Assembly: GCA_023374025.1 (NCBI GenBank)
Contig: SIJG01000080.1
Location: forward strand, 444,226 to 508,225
From: Heterodera schachtii
Taxonomy: Eukaryota > Nematoda > Chromadorea > Rhabditida > Heteroderidae
Direction of reading: 5' to 3'
DNA: 64,000 nucleotides
The notes under the pieces were generated by a model. The model did not search any database. It was not told the DNA's origin and saw only the letters and a program-made list of their open reading frames with translations. Made by a program: the position numbers and the translations under genes. Below, piece after piece: positions 1-14,208 of the stretch. Position 1 is the stretch's first letter; each line of letters begins with the position of its first letter.

Positions 1-1519
1 CAGATAATTTGAATATTTCAAAATTAAATAAGTACAGAAGTATATTATTAAAAGTTTGCAATTTATTATTGAAAAAAAAAACAATAATTTCTTAGACTTT
101 TAATTCGTCCAATTATTTAAATATTTATTTTGTTCATTCTACTTAACTAAATTTAGATGAAGATCATCCTTAATATTTTTATCTTTCATTATTTTCCATT
201 TTATAATATTTATAATTTTTTACAATTTTTGTTTTTATTAATTATCATTAGAGTGTAATGCATAAACTTTTATAGAAATCCATGCACCGGAAAAATTCAT
301 TTTATTTTTTCAATTGTATTTGTCAAATATTTTGATTAATTCAATATTTGAAAATTTAGGAAAATTTTTTAATTTTATTATATAATGCCATGTTAATGGT
401 AATATAAAGTTTTTTTAATAAAATAAAAAGATTAAGACCTTAAAGAAAAATAAATAAATTTAATAAATAAATAATTTATTATTGATAATCATAACATTGC
501 AATAAATATAAGAGGAAAACGAAATTTGGGTGCTTTTATCTTAATATGGGAAAAAACATTACATAATGAACCAAATTAAATAAAAAAAGAATTGTCAAAT
601 ATATATTTAGCAATACAAAAATCTGATAATAAATTTTACACAATTATAATTTAGGATATAGTTTACTGCCCACAGTTCACTGAAATATACTTTATTCTTG
701 GTTGCATTGACCTTTTTTTGTTATGTACCATCTTAATAAACATAACATATCAAATTGAAATTGTTTGAGATAGATTTAATTTTTTTTTAAATTGATGCAT
801 AATATATATATATCAGTTCGACCACCGTATTGAATTAATAAATACAATACAAATCTCGTTTTTATATTCATTTAATAATTTTAGACCTATAAACCCCTAA
901 ATTTAGTTGATTTGAAAAAAATAAATTTTACAAAAATGAATAGTCTAATCTATAACCAAAACGTGGGCATAGAAAGAATGAACTTCTTTCGTTTATAAAA
1001 TAATTTTTTAAAACTATTACAAATCTATAATTTACAAAATTAAGTGCAACAAATTAAAAAACATAAAATGGAAATAATGAATGATTCTTTCTCTGTTCTC
1101 ATATTAACCGCTATTGCGATTAGGAAAAATTGAATATGAATTTATAAAAAATTAAATTTAAATTATCTCTAAACAATTATATTTCATTAATCGAATCTAG
1201 AATATTTAAAAATAATTTCAGTTTTCCTGTCATAACGGACATTAGTTGAACCGTTAAACATGATTAATCACGCATAAACTTTTTGAAACTTAATGCATTA
1301 AAAATGAAAATTTAATAACTGCCAAATAAAAAAAAATTAAAAATGATTTACACTATATGACAATTACTCCCTACTAAAATTACACGTTTCGTTACAAAAA
1401 AACTACCTTTAAAAGATAATTTATGGCTATATTAAAATTAATATTTATTTGCAAACAATAATTTACTTTATTTTATTGTTTTATTTGGCAAAATTTCTTA
1501 GTTTTTTATTTTTCTAAGA
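1..1519. repeat. Copy A of the 2.4-kb unit, internally deleted
   Basis: This copy follows the unit up to the ACACGTTTCGTT block at about 1390, then jumps to sequence that lies about 880 bp further on in the intact copies (compare TACCTTTAAAAGATAATTTATGG here with the region near 6150). It also has several single-base losses relative to copies C-E. The window starts inside or at the edge of the array, so more copies may lie to the left. Confidence 0.8.
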
Positions 1520-3866
1520 TTAAAAAATTTGAATTTTAAATTAAATAATCAAATTTTTTAAATTTCAATTTATTTTAAAAAAAAAAATAATTTTTGCTTT
1601 TAATTTCAATTATTTAAAATTTATTTTTCTTTATTATAATTTGATGAAATATCCTTAATTTTTTATTTCATTATTTTCATTTTATAATATTTAATTTTTT
1701 CAATTTTTATTTTATAATTATATTAAGTATGCAAATTTTATAAAACACACCGAAAAATTCATTTTATTTTTTCAATTTTTTTAAATATTTTGTTAATTCA
1801 TATTAAAATTTAGGAAAATTTTTTAATTTTATTTATAATCCATTTAATGTATATAAATTTTTTTATAAAATAAAAAATTAACCTTAAGAAAAATAAATAA
1901 ATTTAATAAATAAATAATTTATTATTGATAATCATAACATTGCAATAAATATAAGAGGAAAACGAAATTTGGGTGCTTTTATCTTAATATGGGAAAAAAC
2001 ATTACATAATGAACCAAATTAAATAAAAAAAGAATTGTCAAATATATATTTAGCAATACAAAAAATCTGATAATAAATTTTACACAATTATAATTTTAGG
2101 ATATAGTTTACTGCCCACAGTTCACTGAAATATACTTTATTCTTGGTTGCATTGACCTTTTTTGTTATGTACCATCTTAATAAACATAACATATCAAATT
2201 GAAATTGTTTTGAGATAGATTTAATTTTTTTTAAATTGATGCATAATATATATATATCAGTTCGACCACCGTATTGAATTAATAAATACAATACAAATCT
2301 CGTTTTTATATTCATTTAATAATTTTAGACCTATAAATATACCCCTAAAATTTATTTGGATTTGAAAAAAATAAATTTTACAAAAATGAATAGTCTAATC
2401 TATAACCAAAACGTGGGCATAGAAAGAATGAACTTCTTTCGTTTATAAAATAATTTTTAAAAACTATTACAAATCTATAATTTACAAAATTAAGTGCAAC
2501 AAAATTAAAAAAACATAAAATGGAAATAATGAATGATTCTTTCTCTGTTCTCATATTAACCGCTATTGCGATTAGGAAAAATTTGAATATGAATTTATAA
2601 AAAATTAAATTTAAATTATCTCTAAACAATTATAATTTCATTAATCGAATCTAGAATATTTAAAAATAAATTTCAGTTTTCCTGTCATACGGACATTAGT
2701 TGAACCGTTAAACATGATTAATCACGCATAAACTTTTGAAACTTAATGCATTAAAAAATGAAAATTTAATAACTGCCAAATAAAAAAAAATTAAAAATGA
2801 TTTACACTATATGACAATTACTCCCTACTAAAAATTACACGTTTCGTTCTATTTTACAAAAAAAACATTTTTTTTTTAAATTTGAAAAAATTCATTTAAG
2901 TCCAATTTTTGGTACTGATATTATATTGTAATCTGAGGTTAACAAATGATTTAGAGAAATATAGTTTAGTATGGTGATCAATTTGCTATATTTGATTAAA
3001 AAAAATGAAATAACAAATCAAATTATTTTTATTAATTAACCGGATAAAAGCCTAGTTTTAAGATAAAAATAGTCCGAATTCACAAACTTTTATGACAAAT
3101 ATTAATTTAATAAATATCAGAAAAGTTATCTTATGAAAAAGAATCCACAATAATAATAATGAAGATTCGCCATAAATGAGATTAAAAATACTTATTATAA
3201 AATAAAAAATAAAAAAGTAATGATCAAAAATGTTATTGCAAATAAGTATTAAATAATAATTAAAATATAATAAATAATTACATAAATTGACTATTCTTTA
3301 ATATTTTTCAAATTAGTTATAAATTTTTCAAAAATTAATATGAGTTTTAAATTTTTTGGTATCATAACATTTTTAAATATGAAAATTGCATTAAGATTAT
3401 TTTCTTTCTTTAAAATAAATGTAATCTGTCATTGTAAAGTTTAGAAAAATCGATATAAATGAAAAAAATTGAAAATGAGCCGTCAAGAACAGAACTAAAT
3501 TTCGAGTTTTGAGGCCCTATATCTTTTAAAGGAGGCAAAATGCACCGCTAAAATTAAAAATTCACAATATACGTCGATCCTTCTCTATCCAATGATATAT
3601 GTATAGCTTATATGCAATTTCCTAGTTACAGCTCAGAATGTTCCCTTCTAAGCAAAAAAAATTTACTGATTTTTAAATTATATCCAAAGCATTTCTGTGT
3701 TAAATTTTTTTCCAATTATCTAAAAACGTACCTTTGAATAATGATTAATTTATTGGCTGTGATATTTATATTAATATTTATTTGGCAAACAATAAATTTA
3801 CCTTTATTTTACATTGTTTTGATTTGGCAAAATATTCTTAGTTTTTTATTTTTCATAAGATTTAAT
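1520..3866. repeat. Copy B of the 2.4-kb unit, with a degraded first 400 bp
   Basis: From about 1905 onward this copy matches copies C-E closely. Its first roughly 400 bp (1520-1900) instead differ by dozens of scattered small deletions, about 75 bp in total, with the remaining bases in the same order. Such dense short deletions followed by near identity look more like a poorly polished consensus than normal decay. Confidence 0.75.
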
Positions 3867-6800
3867 CAGATAATTTGAATATTTCAAAATTAAATAAGTA
3901 CAGAAGTATATTATTAAAAGTTTGCAATTTATTATTGAAAAAAAAACAATAATTTCTTAGACTTTTAATTCGTCCAATTATTTAAATATTTATTTTGTTC
4001 ATTCTACTTAACTAAATTTAGATGAAGATCATCCTTAATATTTTTATCTTTCATTATTTTCCATTTTATAATATTTATAATTTTTTACAATTTTTGTTTT
4101 TATTAATTATCATTAGAGTGTAATGCATAAACTTTTATAGAAATCCATGCACCGGAAAAATTCATTTTATTTTTTCAATTGTATTTGTCAAATATTTTGA
4201 TTAATTCAATATTTGAAAATTTAGGAAAATTTTTTAATTTTATTATATAATGCCATGTTAATGGTAATATAAAGTTTTTTTAATAAAATAAAAAGATTAA
4301 GACCTTAAAGAAAAATAAATAAATTTAATAAATAAATAATTTATTATTGATAATCATAACATTGCAATAAATATAAGAGGAAAACGAAATTTGGGTGCTT
4401 TTATCTTAATATGGGAAAAAACATTACATAATGAACCAAATTAAATAAAAAAAGAATTGTCAAATATATATTTAGCAATACAAAAATCTGATAATAAATT
4501 TTACACAATTATAATTTTAGGATATAGTTTACTGCCCACAGTTCACTGAAATATACTTTATTCTTGGTTGCATTGACCTTTTTTTGTTATGTACCATCTT
4601 AATAAACATAACATATCAAATTGAAATTGTTTGAGATAGATTTAATTTTTTTTTAAATTGATGCATAATATATATATATCAGTTCGACCACCGTATTGAA
4701 TTAATAAATACAATACAAATCTCGTTTTTATATTCATTTAATAATTTTAGACCTATAAATATACCCCTAAAATTTATTTGGATTTGAAAAAAATAAATTT
4801 TACAAAAATGAATAGTCTAATCTATAACCAAAACGTGGGCATAGAAAGAATGAACTTCTTTCGTTTATAAAATAATTTTTTAAAAACTATTACAAATCTA
4901 TAATTTACAAAATTAAGTGCAACAAAATTAAAAAAACATAAAATGGAAATAATGAATGATTCTTTCTCTGTTCTCATATTAACCGCTATTGCGATTAGGA
5001 AAAATTTGAATATGAATTTATAAAAAATTAAATTTAAATTATCTCTAAACAATTATAATTTCATTAATCGAATCTAGAATATTTAAAAATAAATTTCAGT
5101 TTTCCTGTCATACGGACATTAGTTGAACCGTTAAACATGATTAATCACGCATAAACTTTTTGAAACTTAATGCATTAAAAAATGAAAATTTAATAACTGC
5201 CAAATAAAAAAAAATTAAAAATGATTTACACTATATGACAATTACTCCCTACTAAAAATTACACGTTTCGTTCTATTTTACAAAAAAACATTTTTTTTTT
5301 AAATTTGAAAAAATTCATTTAAGTCCAATTTTTGGTACTGATATTATATTGTAATCTGAGGTTAACAAATGATTTAGAGAAATATAGTTTAGTATGGTGA
5401 TCAATTTGCTATATTTGATTAAAAAAAATGAAATAACAAATCAAATTATTTTTATTAATTAACCGGATAAAAGCCTAGTTTTAAGATAAAAATAGTCCGA
5501 ATTCACAAACTTTTATGACAAATATTAATTTAATAAATATCAGAAAAGTTATCTTATGAAAAAGAATCCACAATAATAATAATGAAGATTCGCCATAAAT
5601 GAGATTAAAAATACTTATTATAAAATAAAAAATAAAAAAGTAATGATCAAAAATGTTATTGCAAATAAGTATTAAATAATAATTAAAATATAATAAATAA
5701 TTACATAAATTGACTATTCTTTAATATTTTTCAAATTAGTTATAAATTTTTCAAAAATTAATATGAGTTTTAAATTTTTTGGTATCATAACATTTTTAAA
5801 TATGAAAATTGCATTAAGATTATTTTCTTTCTTTAAAATAAATGTAATCTGTCATTGTAAAGTTTAGAAAAATCGATATAAATGAAAAAAATTGAAAATG
5901 AGCCGTCAAGAACAGAACTAAATTTCGAGTTTTGAGGCCCTATATCTTTTAAAGGAGGCAAAATGCACCGCTAAAATTAAAAATTCACAATATACGTCGA
6001 TCCTTCTCTATCCAATGATATATGTATAGCTTATATGCAATTTCCTAGTTACAGCTCAGAATGTTCCCTTCTAAGCAAAAAAAATTTACTGATTTTTAAA
6101 TTATATCCAAAGCATTTCTGTGTTAAATTTTTTTCCAATTATCTAAAAACGTACCTTTGAATAATGATTAATTTATTGGCTGTGATATTTATATTAATAT
6201 TTATTTGGCAAACAATAAATTTACCTTTATTTTACATTGTTTTGATTTGGCAAAATATTCTTAGTTTTTTATTTTTCATAAGATTTAATCAGATAATTTG
6301 AATATTTCAAAATTAAATAAGTACAGAAGTATATTATTAAAAGTTTGCAATTTATTATTGAAAAAAAAACAATAATTTCTTAGACTTTTAATTCGTCCAA
6401 TTATTTAAATATTTATTTTGTTCATTCTACTTAACTAAATTTAGATGAAGATCATCCTTAATATTTTTATCTTTCATTATTTTCCATTTTATAATATTTA
6501 TAATTTTTTACAATTTTTGTTTTTATTAATTATCATTAGAGTGTAATGCATAAACTTTTATAGAAATCCATGCACCGGAAAAATTCATTTTATTTTTTCA
6601 ATTGTATTTGTCAAATATTTTGATTAATTCAATATTTGAAAATTTAGGAAAATTTTTTAATTTTATTATATAATGCCATGTTAATGGTAATATAAAGTTT
6701 TTTTAATAAAATAAAAAGATTAAGACCTTAAAGAAAAATAAATAAATTTAATAAATAAATAATTTATTATTGATAATCATAACATTGCAATAAATATAAG

Positions 6801-9800
6801 AGGAAAACGAAATTTGGGTGCTTTTATCTTAATATGGGAAAAAACATTACATAATGAACCAAATTAAATAAAAAAAGAATTGTCAAATATATATTTAGCA
6901 ATACAAAAATCTGATAATAAATTTTACACAATTATAATTTTAGGATATAGTTTACTGCCCACAGTTCACTGAAATATACTTTATTCTTGGTTGCATTGAC
7001 CTTTTTTTGTTATGTACCATCTTAATAAACATAACATATCAAATTGAAATTGTTTGAGATAGATTTAATTTTTTTTTAAATTGATGCATAATATATATAT
7101 ATCAGTTCGACCACCGTATTGAATTAATAAATACAATACAAATCTCGTTTTTATATTCATTTAATAATTTTAGACCTATAAATATACCCCTAAAATTTAT
7201 TTGGATTTGAAAAAAATAAATTTTACAAAAATGAATAGTCTAATCTATAACCAAAACGTGGGCATAGAAAGAATGAACTTCTTTCGTTTATAAAATAATT
7301 TTTTAAAAACTATTACAAATCTATAATTTACAAAATTAAGTGCAACAAAATTAAAAAAACATAAAATGGAAATAATGAATGATTCTTTCTCTGTTCTCAT
7401 ATTAACCGCTATTGCGATTAGGAAAAATTTGAATATGAATTTATAAAAAATTAAATTTAAATTATCTCTAAACAATTATAATTTCATTAATCGAATCTAG
7501 AATATTTAAAAATAAATTTCAGTTTTCCTGTCATACGGACATTAGTTGAACCGTTAAACATGATTAATCACGCATAAACTTTTTGAAACTTAATGCATTA
7601 AAAAATGAAAATTTAATAACTGCCAAATAAAAAAAAATTAAAAATGATTTACACTATATGACAATTACTCCCTACTAAAAATTACACGTTTCGTTCTATT
7701 TTACAAAAAAACATTTTTTTTTTAAATTTGAAAAAATTCATTTAAGTCCAATTTTTGGTACTGATATTATATTGTAATCTGAGGTTAACAAATGATTTAG
7801 AGAAATATAGTTTAGTATGGTGATCAATTTGCTATATTTGATTAAAAAAAATGAAATAACAAATCAAATTATTTTTATTAATTAACCGGATAAAAGCCTA
7901 GTTTTAAGATAAAAATAGTCCGAATTCACAAACTTTTATGACAAATATTAATTTAATAAATATCAGAAAAGTTATCTTATGAAAAAGAATCCACAATAAT
8001 AATAATGAAGATTCGCCATAAATGAGATTAAAAATACTTATTATAAAATAAAAAATAAAAAAGTAATGATCAAAAATGTTATTGCAAATAAGTATTAAAT
8101 AATAATTAAAATATAATAAATAATTACATAAATTGACTATTCTTTAATATTTTTCAAATTAGTTATAAATTTTTCAAAAATTAATATGAGTTTTAAATTT
8201 TTTGGTATCATAACATTTTTAAATATGAAAATTGCATTAAGATTATTTTCTTTCTTTAAAATAAATGTAATCTGTCATTAAAAAGTTTAGAAAAATCGAT
8301 ATAAATGAAAAAAATTGAAAATGAGCCGTCAAGAACAGAACTAAATTTCGAGTTTTGAGGCCCTATATCTTTTAAAGGAGGCAAAATGCACCGCTAAAAT
8401 TAAAAATTCACAATATACGTCGATCCTTCTCTATCCAATGATATATGTATAGCTTATATGCAATTTCCTAGTTACAGCTCAGAATGTTCCCTTCTAAGCA
8501 AAAAAAATTTACTGATTTTTAAATTATATCCAAAGCATTTCTGTGTTAAATTTTTTTCCAATTATCTAAAAACGTACCTTTGAATAATGATTAATTTATT
8601 GGCTGTGATATTTATATTAATATTTATTTGGCAAACAATAAATTTACCTTTATTTTACATTGTTTTGATTTGGCAAAATATTCTTAGTTTTTTATTTTTC
8701 ATAAGATTTAATCAGATAATTTGAATATTTCAAAATTAAATAAGTACAGAAGTATATTATTAAAAGTTTGCAATTTATTATTGAAAAAAAAACAATAATT
8801 TCTTAGACTTTTAATTCGTCCAATTATTTAAATATTTATTTTGTTCATTCTACTTAACTAAATTTAGATGAAGATCATCCTTAATATTTTTATCTTTCAT
8901 TATTTTCCATTTTATAATATTTATAATTTTTTACAATTTTTGTTTTTATTAATTATCATTAGAGTGTAATGCATAAACTTTTATAGAAATCCATGCACCG
9001 GAAAAATTCATTTTATTTTTTCAATTGTATTTGTCAAATATTTTGATTAATTCAATATTTGAAAATTTAGGAAAATTTTTTAATTTTATTATATAATGCC
9101 ATGTTAATGGTAATATAAAGTTTTTTTAATAAAATAAAAAGATTAAGACCTTAAAGAAAAATAAATAAATTTAATAAATAAATAATTTATTATTGATAAT
9201 CATAACATTGCAATAAATATAAGAGGAAAACGAAATTTGGGTGCTTTTATCTTAATATGGGAAAAAACATTACATAATGAACCAAATTAAATAAAAAAAG
9301 AATTGTCAAATATATATTTAGCAATACAAAAATCTGATAATAAATTTTACACAATTATAATTTTAGGATATAGTTTACTGCCCACAGTTCACTGAAATAT
9401 ACTTTATTCTTGGTTGCATTGACCTTTTTTTGTTATGTACCATCTTAATAAACATAACATATCAAATTGAAATTGTTTGAGATAGATTTAATTTTTTTTT
9501 AAATTGATGCATAATATATATATATCAGTTCGACCACCGTATTGAATTAATAAATACAATACAAATCTCGTTTTTATATTCATTTAATAATTTTAGACCT
9601 ATAAATATACCCCTAAAATTTATTTGGATTTGAAAAAAATAAATTTTACAAAAATGAATAGTCTAATCTATAACCAAAACGTGGGCATAGAAAGAATGAA
9701 CTTCTTTCGTTTATAAAATAATTTTTTAAAAACTATTACAAATCTATAATTTACAAAATTAAGTGCAACAAAATTAAAAAAACATAAAATGGAAATAATG

Positions 9801-10335
9801 AATGATTCTTTCTCTGTTCTCATATTAACCGCTATTGCGATTAGGAAAAATTTGAATATGAATTTATAAAAAATTAAATTTAAATTATCTCTAAACAATT
9901 ATAATTTCATTAATCGAATCTAGAATATTTAAAAATAAATTTCAGTTTTCCTGTCATACGGACATTAGTTGAACCGTTAAACATGATTAATCACGCATAA
10001 ACTTTTTGAAACTTAATGCATTAAAAAATGAAAATTTAATAACTGCCAAATAAAAAAAAATTAAAAATGATTTACACTATATGACAATTACTCCCTACTA
10101 AAAATTACACGTTTCGTTCTATTTTACAAAAAAACATTTTTTTTTTAAATTTGAAAAAATTCATTTAAGTCCAATTTTTGGTACTGATATTATATTGTAA
10201 TCTGAGGTTAACAAATGATTTAGAGAAATATAGTTTAGTATGGTGATCAATTTGCTATATTTGATTAAAAAAAATGAAATAACAAATCAAATTATTTTTA
10301 TTAATTAACCGGATAAAAGCCTAGTTTTAAGATAA

Positions 10336-11326
10336 ATTAATTATCACTTTTTATATCTATGTACATTGTCATAATACCTAAATATAAACATATTAGTTAT
10401 AACATGGTCTTCTTAGAAAAATTAAAATTGCCTATCTATTATCGAATTACAAGATGTTTTTGATTTTAAAAAGAGCAATTTTTGACAAAAGTTTTTTCGG
10501 CATACTTGAATTTTGGAAGTAATTAAATAACAAAGCAAAACAAAAACAATTAATTATTTAATTAGAAATTCGTTAAGATAATTTATAATAGAATTAAAAT
10601 AATTATTTATTAAATAAAATTTAATCGGTTTTAACCAAAAATCACTAAATATTCAAATAAAATTTTTTAAATTATGATATGTAGAAAAAACAAAAAAAAA
10701 AATAATTTTATAACAAAATCGAAGAAATTAAATGAATACCACTTCCCAAAAATCAAAAATTGAATCGTCATGAGGCAAATAAGAAATATTCTGTAATTAA
10801 CATTTCAGTCAAAAGAAATATTCGAAAGAGAAATATGTAAATTTTCATAATATTTTTTACAAAATAACTTTTATTTGGAAAACAATTTAAATATTTAAGC
10901 ATAATTATTGTACAAATAAAATAAACATGAAGATAATTTAAGGAAGCAAAGTAACCTTCAGTACCAAAGGAGTAATTGCTGAAAAAGAACAATATTTCTT
11001 TATTGAATATTTTCGAAATAAAAAAAGAAATAAAATAAACTTGTTCACAGACTGGACATTGTTAAAATGACCTAAAAAATTCAAATTTTATTAAATATGC
11101 TTTATAAATAAGTAAACTATTTATTGAATGTCAGAAAAATTAAGAAAGTTAACACCAAATAATCATTAATTAACTAGTATCCATAACATCACAATGAAAA
11201 TACAATATAATCTAAAGGGTATGAAAAAATAAAATAACTTAATAATAATGTATAAATAAATTAAAAATATTACTGTCACAAATTAAAAGTGATATATTCG
11301 TTCGTATAAAGGCAATTCTTGTTTTC
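10336..11326. other. AT-rich DNA, no gene seen
   Basis: This is the flank of the 2.4-kb array, made of A/T-rich sequence on both strands. A 74-codon minus-strand frame at 10768-10992 is composed of F, Y, I, L and N codons typical of chance frames in such DNA and resembles nothing I know. Confidence 0.6.
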
Positions 11327-11434
11327 AGAAGAGTTTGAAAATTTTCATAAAAATACTTTGGCATAAGGCCTAACACCCTGCAGGTTGGTAGGTCTAATGC
11401 CATAGTATTTTTATGCGAATTTTCAATCTATTCT
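11327..11434. repeat. 108-bp foldback (imperfect palindrome)
   Basis: Two arms of 54 bases are reverse complements at 45 of 54 positions, centred on CTGCAG at 11378-11383 with essentially no loop. The core pairs AAAAATACTTTGGCATAAG with its mirror around CTAATGCCATAGTATTTTT. It could be a small foldback transposon remnant or, if transcribed, a long hairpin RNA such as a small-RNA precursor. Both are inferences; only the symmetry is seen. Confidence 0.8.
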
Positions 11435-11640
11435 GATTACTTCAAATCGAATTACCAAAATGAACTTGAGCAAAATTCAATTTTTAGCACATAAAAATCC
11501 TGTCTCTACTCATTACCACTAACTAGTTTTTATTAAAATTACAAAAAATTTTTGAAATTCCCTAAAAACACAAATCAATTCAAAGAATGATTTTTCGATG
11601 AACGTATAATTCAACTAAAAATGATGATTAAGAAAAAAAT

Positions 11641-11925
11641 TTAAATAAACAACATTTGCACAATATAATAGCAGTTTTAATTAAATAATTGCTCCTACAT
11701 TCAAAAGATAATTTCCGTCCCTTTCAGTCAATAAATTGACACTAATAACAATTTCAATTTCAAAATTTCAATTTAATTAAATTATTTAAGGCCATAATAA
11801 ATTTAATTATAATTGAAATTAAAGTAAACTTTATAAAGTACATTTAAAAAATTAAATGAATTAGCTATCTAATAACTCAAATTTGCTCGCAATCCGCATT
11901 TAGTGGTCAAGTATAATTGATTAGA
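11641..11925 (+). repeat. Dispersed repeat, partner of 47173-47420
   Basis: This block and one at about 47173-47420 share a series of recognisable segments in the same order and orientation: TTTGCACAA.ATAATAG.AGTTT, AATTGCTC, TTTCAGTCAAT or TTTCTGTCAATG, TTTAATTATAATTGAAAT, AAAAAATTAAATGAA and TGGTCAA.TATA. Divergence with small indels suggests two old copies of one dispersed repeat. No termini or target duplications were found. Confidence 0.6.
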
Positions 11926-12113
11926 TCATGAAAAATTTTGTTATTACATCGTTGAATATTGTACAAATCAATAAATAATAAAACAAAAATTAAGTTGGTA
12001 ATATGATTACAGATATAAAAACAATAAATTTATGAAATTTACCAACTAAAATTTGTCCTTTACGATTATTTTTAAAAATCAATTTAAATAAATTAAATTA
12101 ATATGAAATTACC

Positions 12114-12727
12114 TTATTTGCGTTTATGTTAAAAAAGTTAAACATAAATCTGAATTCCTTCAATATTCCAATTAATCAAAGAAGAAAATAATATTTCAAT
12201 TATTAAATGTCTGAAAATAAATTAATCATGAAAAAAGCAATTAAAAATAAGAATAACAAGGAAAATAAGTAAACAAAAAATGATATTATAAATATACATT
12301 ACTAAAAGATGAATAAGTCAATGCCAAGATACGCAAGGTATGTACATGAACGTCCGATACTATTCATTTTTAAATAATTATTTATTTAAAACAAAAATTT
12401 TTAACGAAAGTTAATATTTATTATTTGCGTTTATGTTAAAAAAGTTAAACATAAATCTGAATTCCTTCAATATTCCAATTAATCAAAGAAGAAAATAATA
12501 TTTCAATTATTAAATGTCTGAAAATAAATTAATCATGAAAAAAGCAATTAAAAATAAGAATAACAAGGAAAATAAGTAAACAAAAAATGATATTATAAAT
12601 ATACATTACTAAAAGATGAATAAGTCAATGCCAAGATACGCAAGGTATGTACATGAACGTCCGATACTATTCATTTTTAAATAATTATTTATTTAAAACA
12701 AAAATTTTTAACGAAAGTTAATATTTA
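12114..12727 (+). repeat. Exact tandem duplication, 2 x 307 bp
   Basis: The sequence at 12114-12420 is repeated without a difference that I could find at 12421-12727. It includes the distinctive stretch CCAAGATACGCAAGGTATG and ends with GAAAGTTAATATTTA in both copies. It is either a very recent tandem duplication or an assembly duplication. No coding sequence is evident in the unit. Confidence 0.9.
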
Positions 12728-14200
12728 ATATAATATTAATTAATTTAATTAATAAGAAAATAAAAATAAAACAAACATATTATTTAATTAACTCTCTAAC
12801 GAAAATTTTATTAATAAAATAGTATGATATTATAAAGGTTATAGGAATTTATTTAGCACTGTACTAATTAAGTCATAAAAAATTATTATATAAACAGCTA
12901 AAATTGTAACATTAAAAGAATAAAATGTAAAACATTTTTTCCTAATTGTGATAATATCATTAATTAATGAAATAATCTTAATATTTTCAATTAGAAAAAA
13001 ATTAACATTAATTCTTATGAAATTATTTTTAAAAACAAAATTTAATTTTTTTTTATTAATCTAAAAAATTTTAATTTTTTAATCTAAAAAATTTACAAAT
13101 ATAATAACATACTAAGACTGTCAAACAATAAATTTTTAAATTATTCTTCAATTAATAAGAATTATTCTTATGAAATTTTGATACTATTCATACGTGGGCT
13201 TTTAATTACGTTTAAACAGGAAGAATCGATAACGATCATAGATTTAATCTGGAAATTTTATAAAACTTAGCCGCAATTTCATACAGCAAAATATTTAAAA
13301 ATCAAGCAATAATAAATATTACTAAGTTAATGCACAAACCTAGAATGAAATAACGTTATTTAAATTAAAACATCTTGATAATACTAACTGAAGAACAAAA
13401 ATTATCTGACAATTAAATTGAAATGATATTTACAAAGTTTAAACGCGGAATACTTCAGAAAAAACAAAATTTTTATATTGATTTTGGACTTGGGGACATG
13501 CATGATCTGCATTTTTTGAGAGAGATAATAATATTTAATCGCTACAAATAAAAAGGAATAACACAAATAGAAATCATTTAGAAATTAACAATTTCTTACA
13601 AATTAGCGTTAACATAAATTAATGATGTAATTTGATTACAATTTTTTGTCTAATCTACATATCTTACAACTAAGACAAATACAGTTATGAATACATAAAA
13701 TACAGTAAACAAAATAATTTACTAATAACAATAAGCAAAATTGTGGAACCTCTAAAATATTATCTTAATACACATTTTTAACAAATTAATTAATCGAATA
13801 TCCTTAAAAATCCTAAACATAAGATATTCTATCTCGTCAAAAACCCAACAAAAAACATACTTCTTCCATGTCGAAAATTAATGGAAGCATAATAATTGTA
13901 TTTGTTAAAGTTATTAAGTATAAAAATATAATTAAATAATAATATATAAATAATATTATATAACTTCTTACCTAAAATTACAATTTTAAAAATATTAATC
14001 GATAATATTATCAAAGAAAGTAATATTTATTAAAATAAAAATTAAAAGAAAGTTTCATATAAGCAACAAAAAACAACTAACAAAAAGCATTAAACTTGAA
14101 AAGAAAATGATTTCATAAATTTTAATCGTTTTGATTAAAAAATCTTGTTTAAAAATATTTTTTTTATAGATGACTTTTTAAATGATGAGTATTTTTTATA
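12728..14200. other. AT-rich DNA, no gene seen
   Basis: A/T-rich throughout. A 61-codon minus-strand frame at 13829-14014 looks like chance sequence. The stretch at about 14130-14192 (ending GATGACTTTTTAAATGATGAG) recurs at 15107-15182, so the hAT-type element at 14209 sits inside or beside a locally duplicated repeat. Confidence 0.55.
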
Positions 14201-14208
14201 TTTATATT
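14201..14208. repeat. Left target-site duplication (8 bp)
   Basis: TTTATATT immediately precedes the left terminus and occurs again at 14913-14920 immediately after the right terminus. A perfect 8-bp duplication is the hallmark length for hAT-superfamily insertion. Confidence 0.85.

Larger units (their letters stand above)
1..10335. repeat. Tandem array of a 2,423-bp AT-rich unit
   Basis: The same long AT-rich sequence recurs head to tail. The landmark CAGATAATTTGAATATTTC starts at 1, 3867, 6290 and 8713, giving an exact 2,423-bp period for the last three. Copies C (3867-6289), D (6290-8712) and E (8713-10335) are almost letter-identical. Copy E stops at about 10335, where the unit sequence breaks off after TTTTAAGATAAA. 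The only less AT-rich part of the unit is around 3475-3660 and its equivalents (AGCCGTCAAGAACAGAAC to ACAGCTCAGAATGTTCCC). No conserved long reading frame, tRNA or transposon terminus was found inside the unit. The near-identity means recent amplification or homogenisation, as in a large-unit satellite. Unit and period are certain; biological role is unknown. Confidence 0.95.

Noticed and set aside
2378..9898. Repeated minus-strand frame of 76-83 codons in the 2.4-kb units
   Set aside because: It recurs only because the DNA is tandemly repeated. The residues are those expected of AT-rich sequence, and a one-base indel between copies changes its end.
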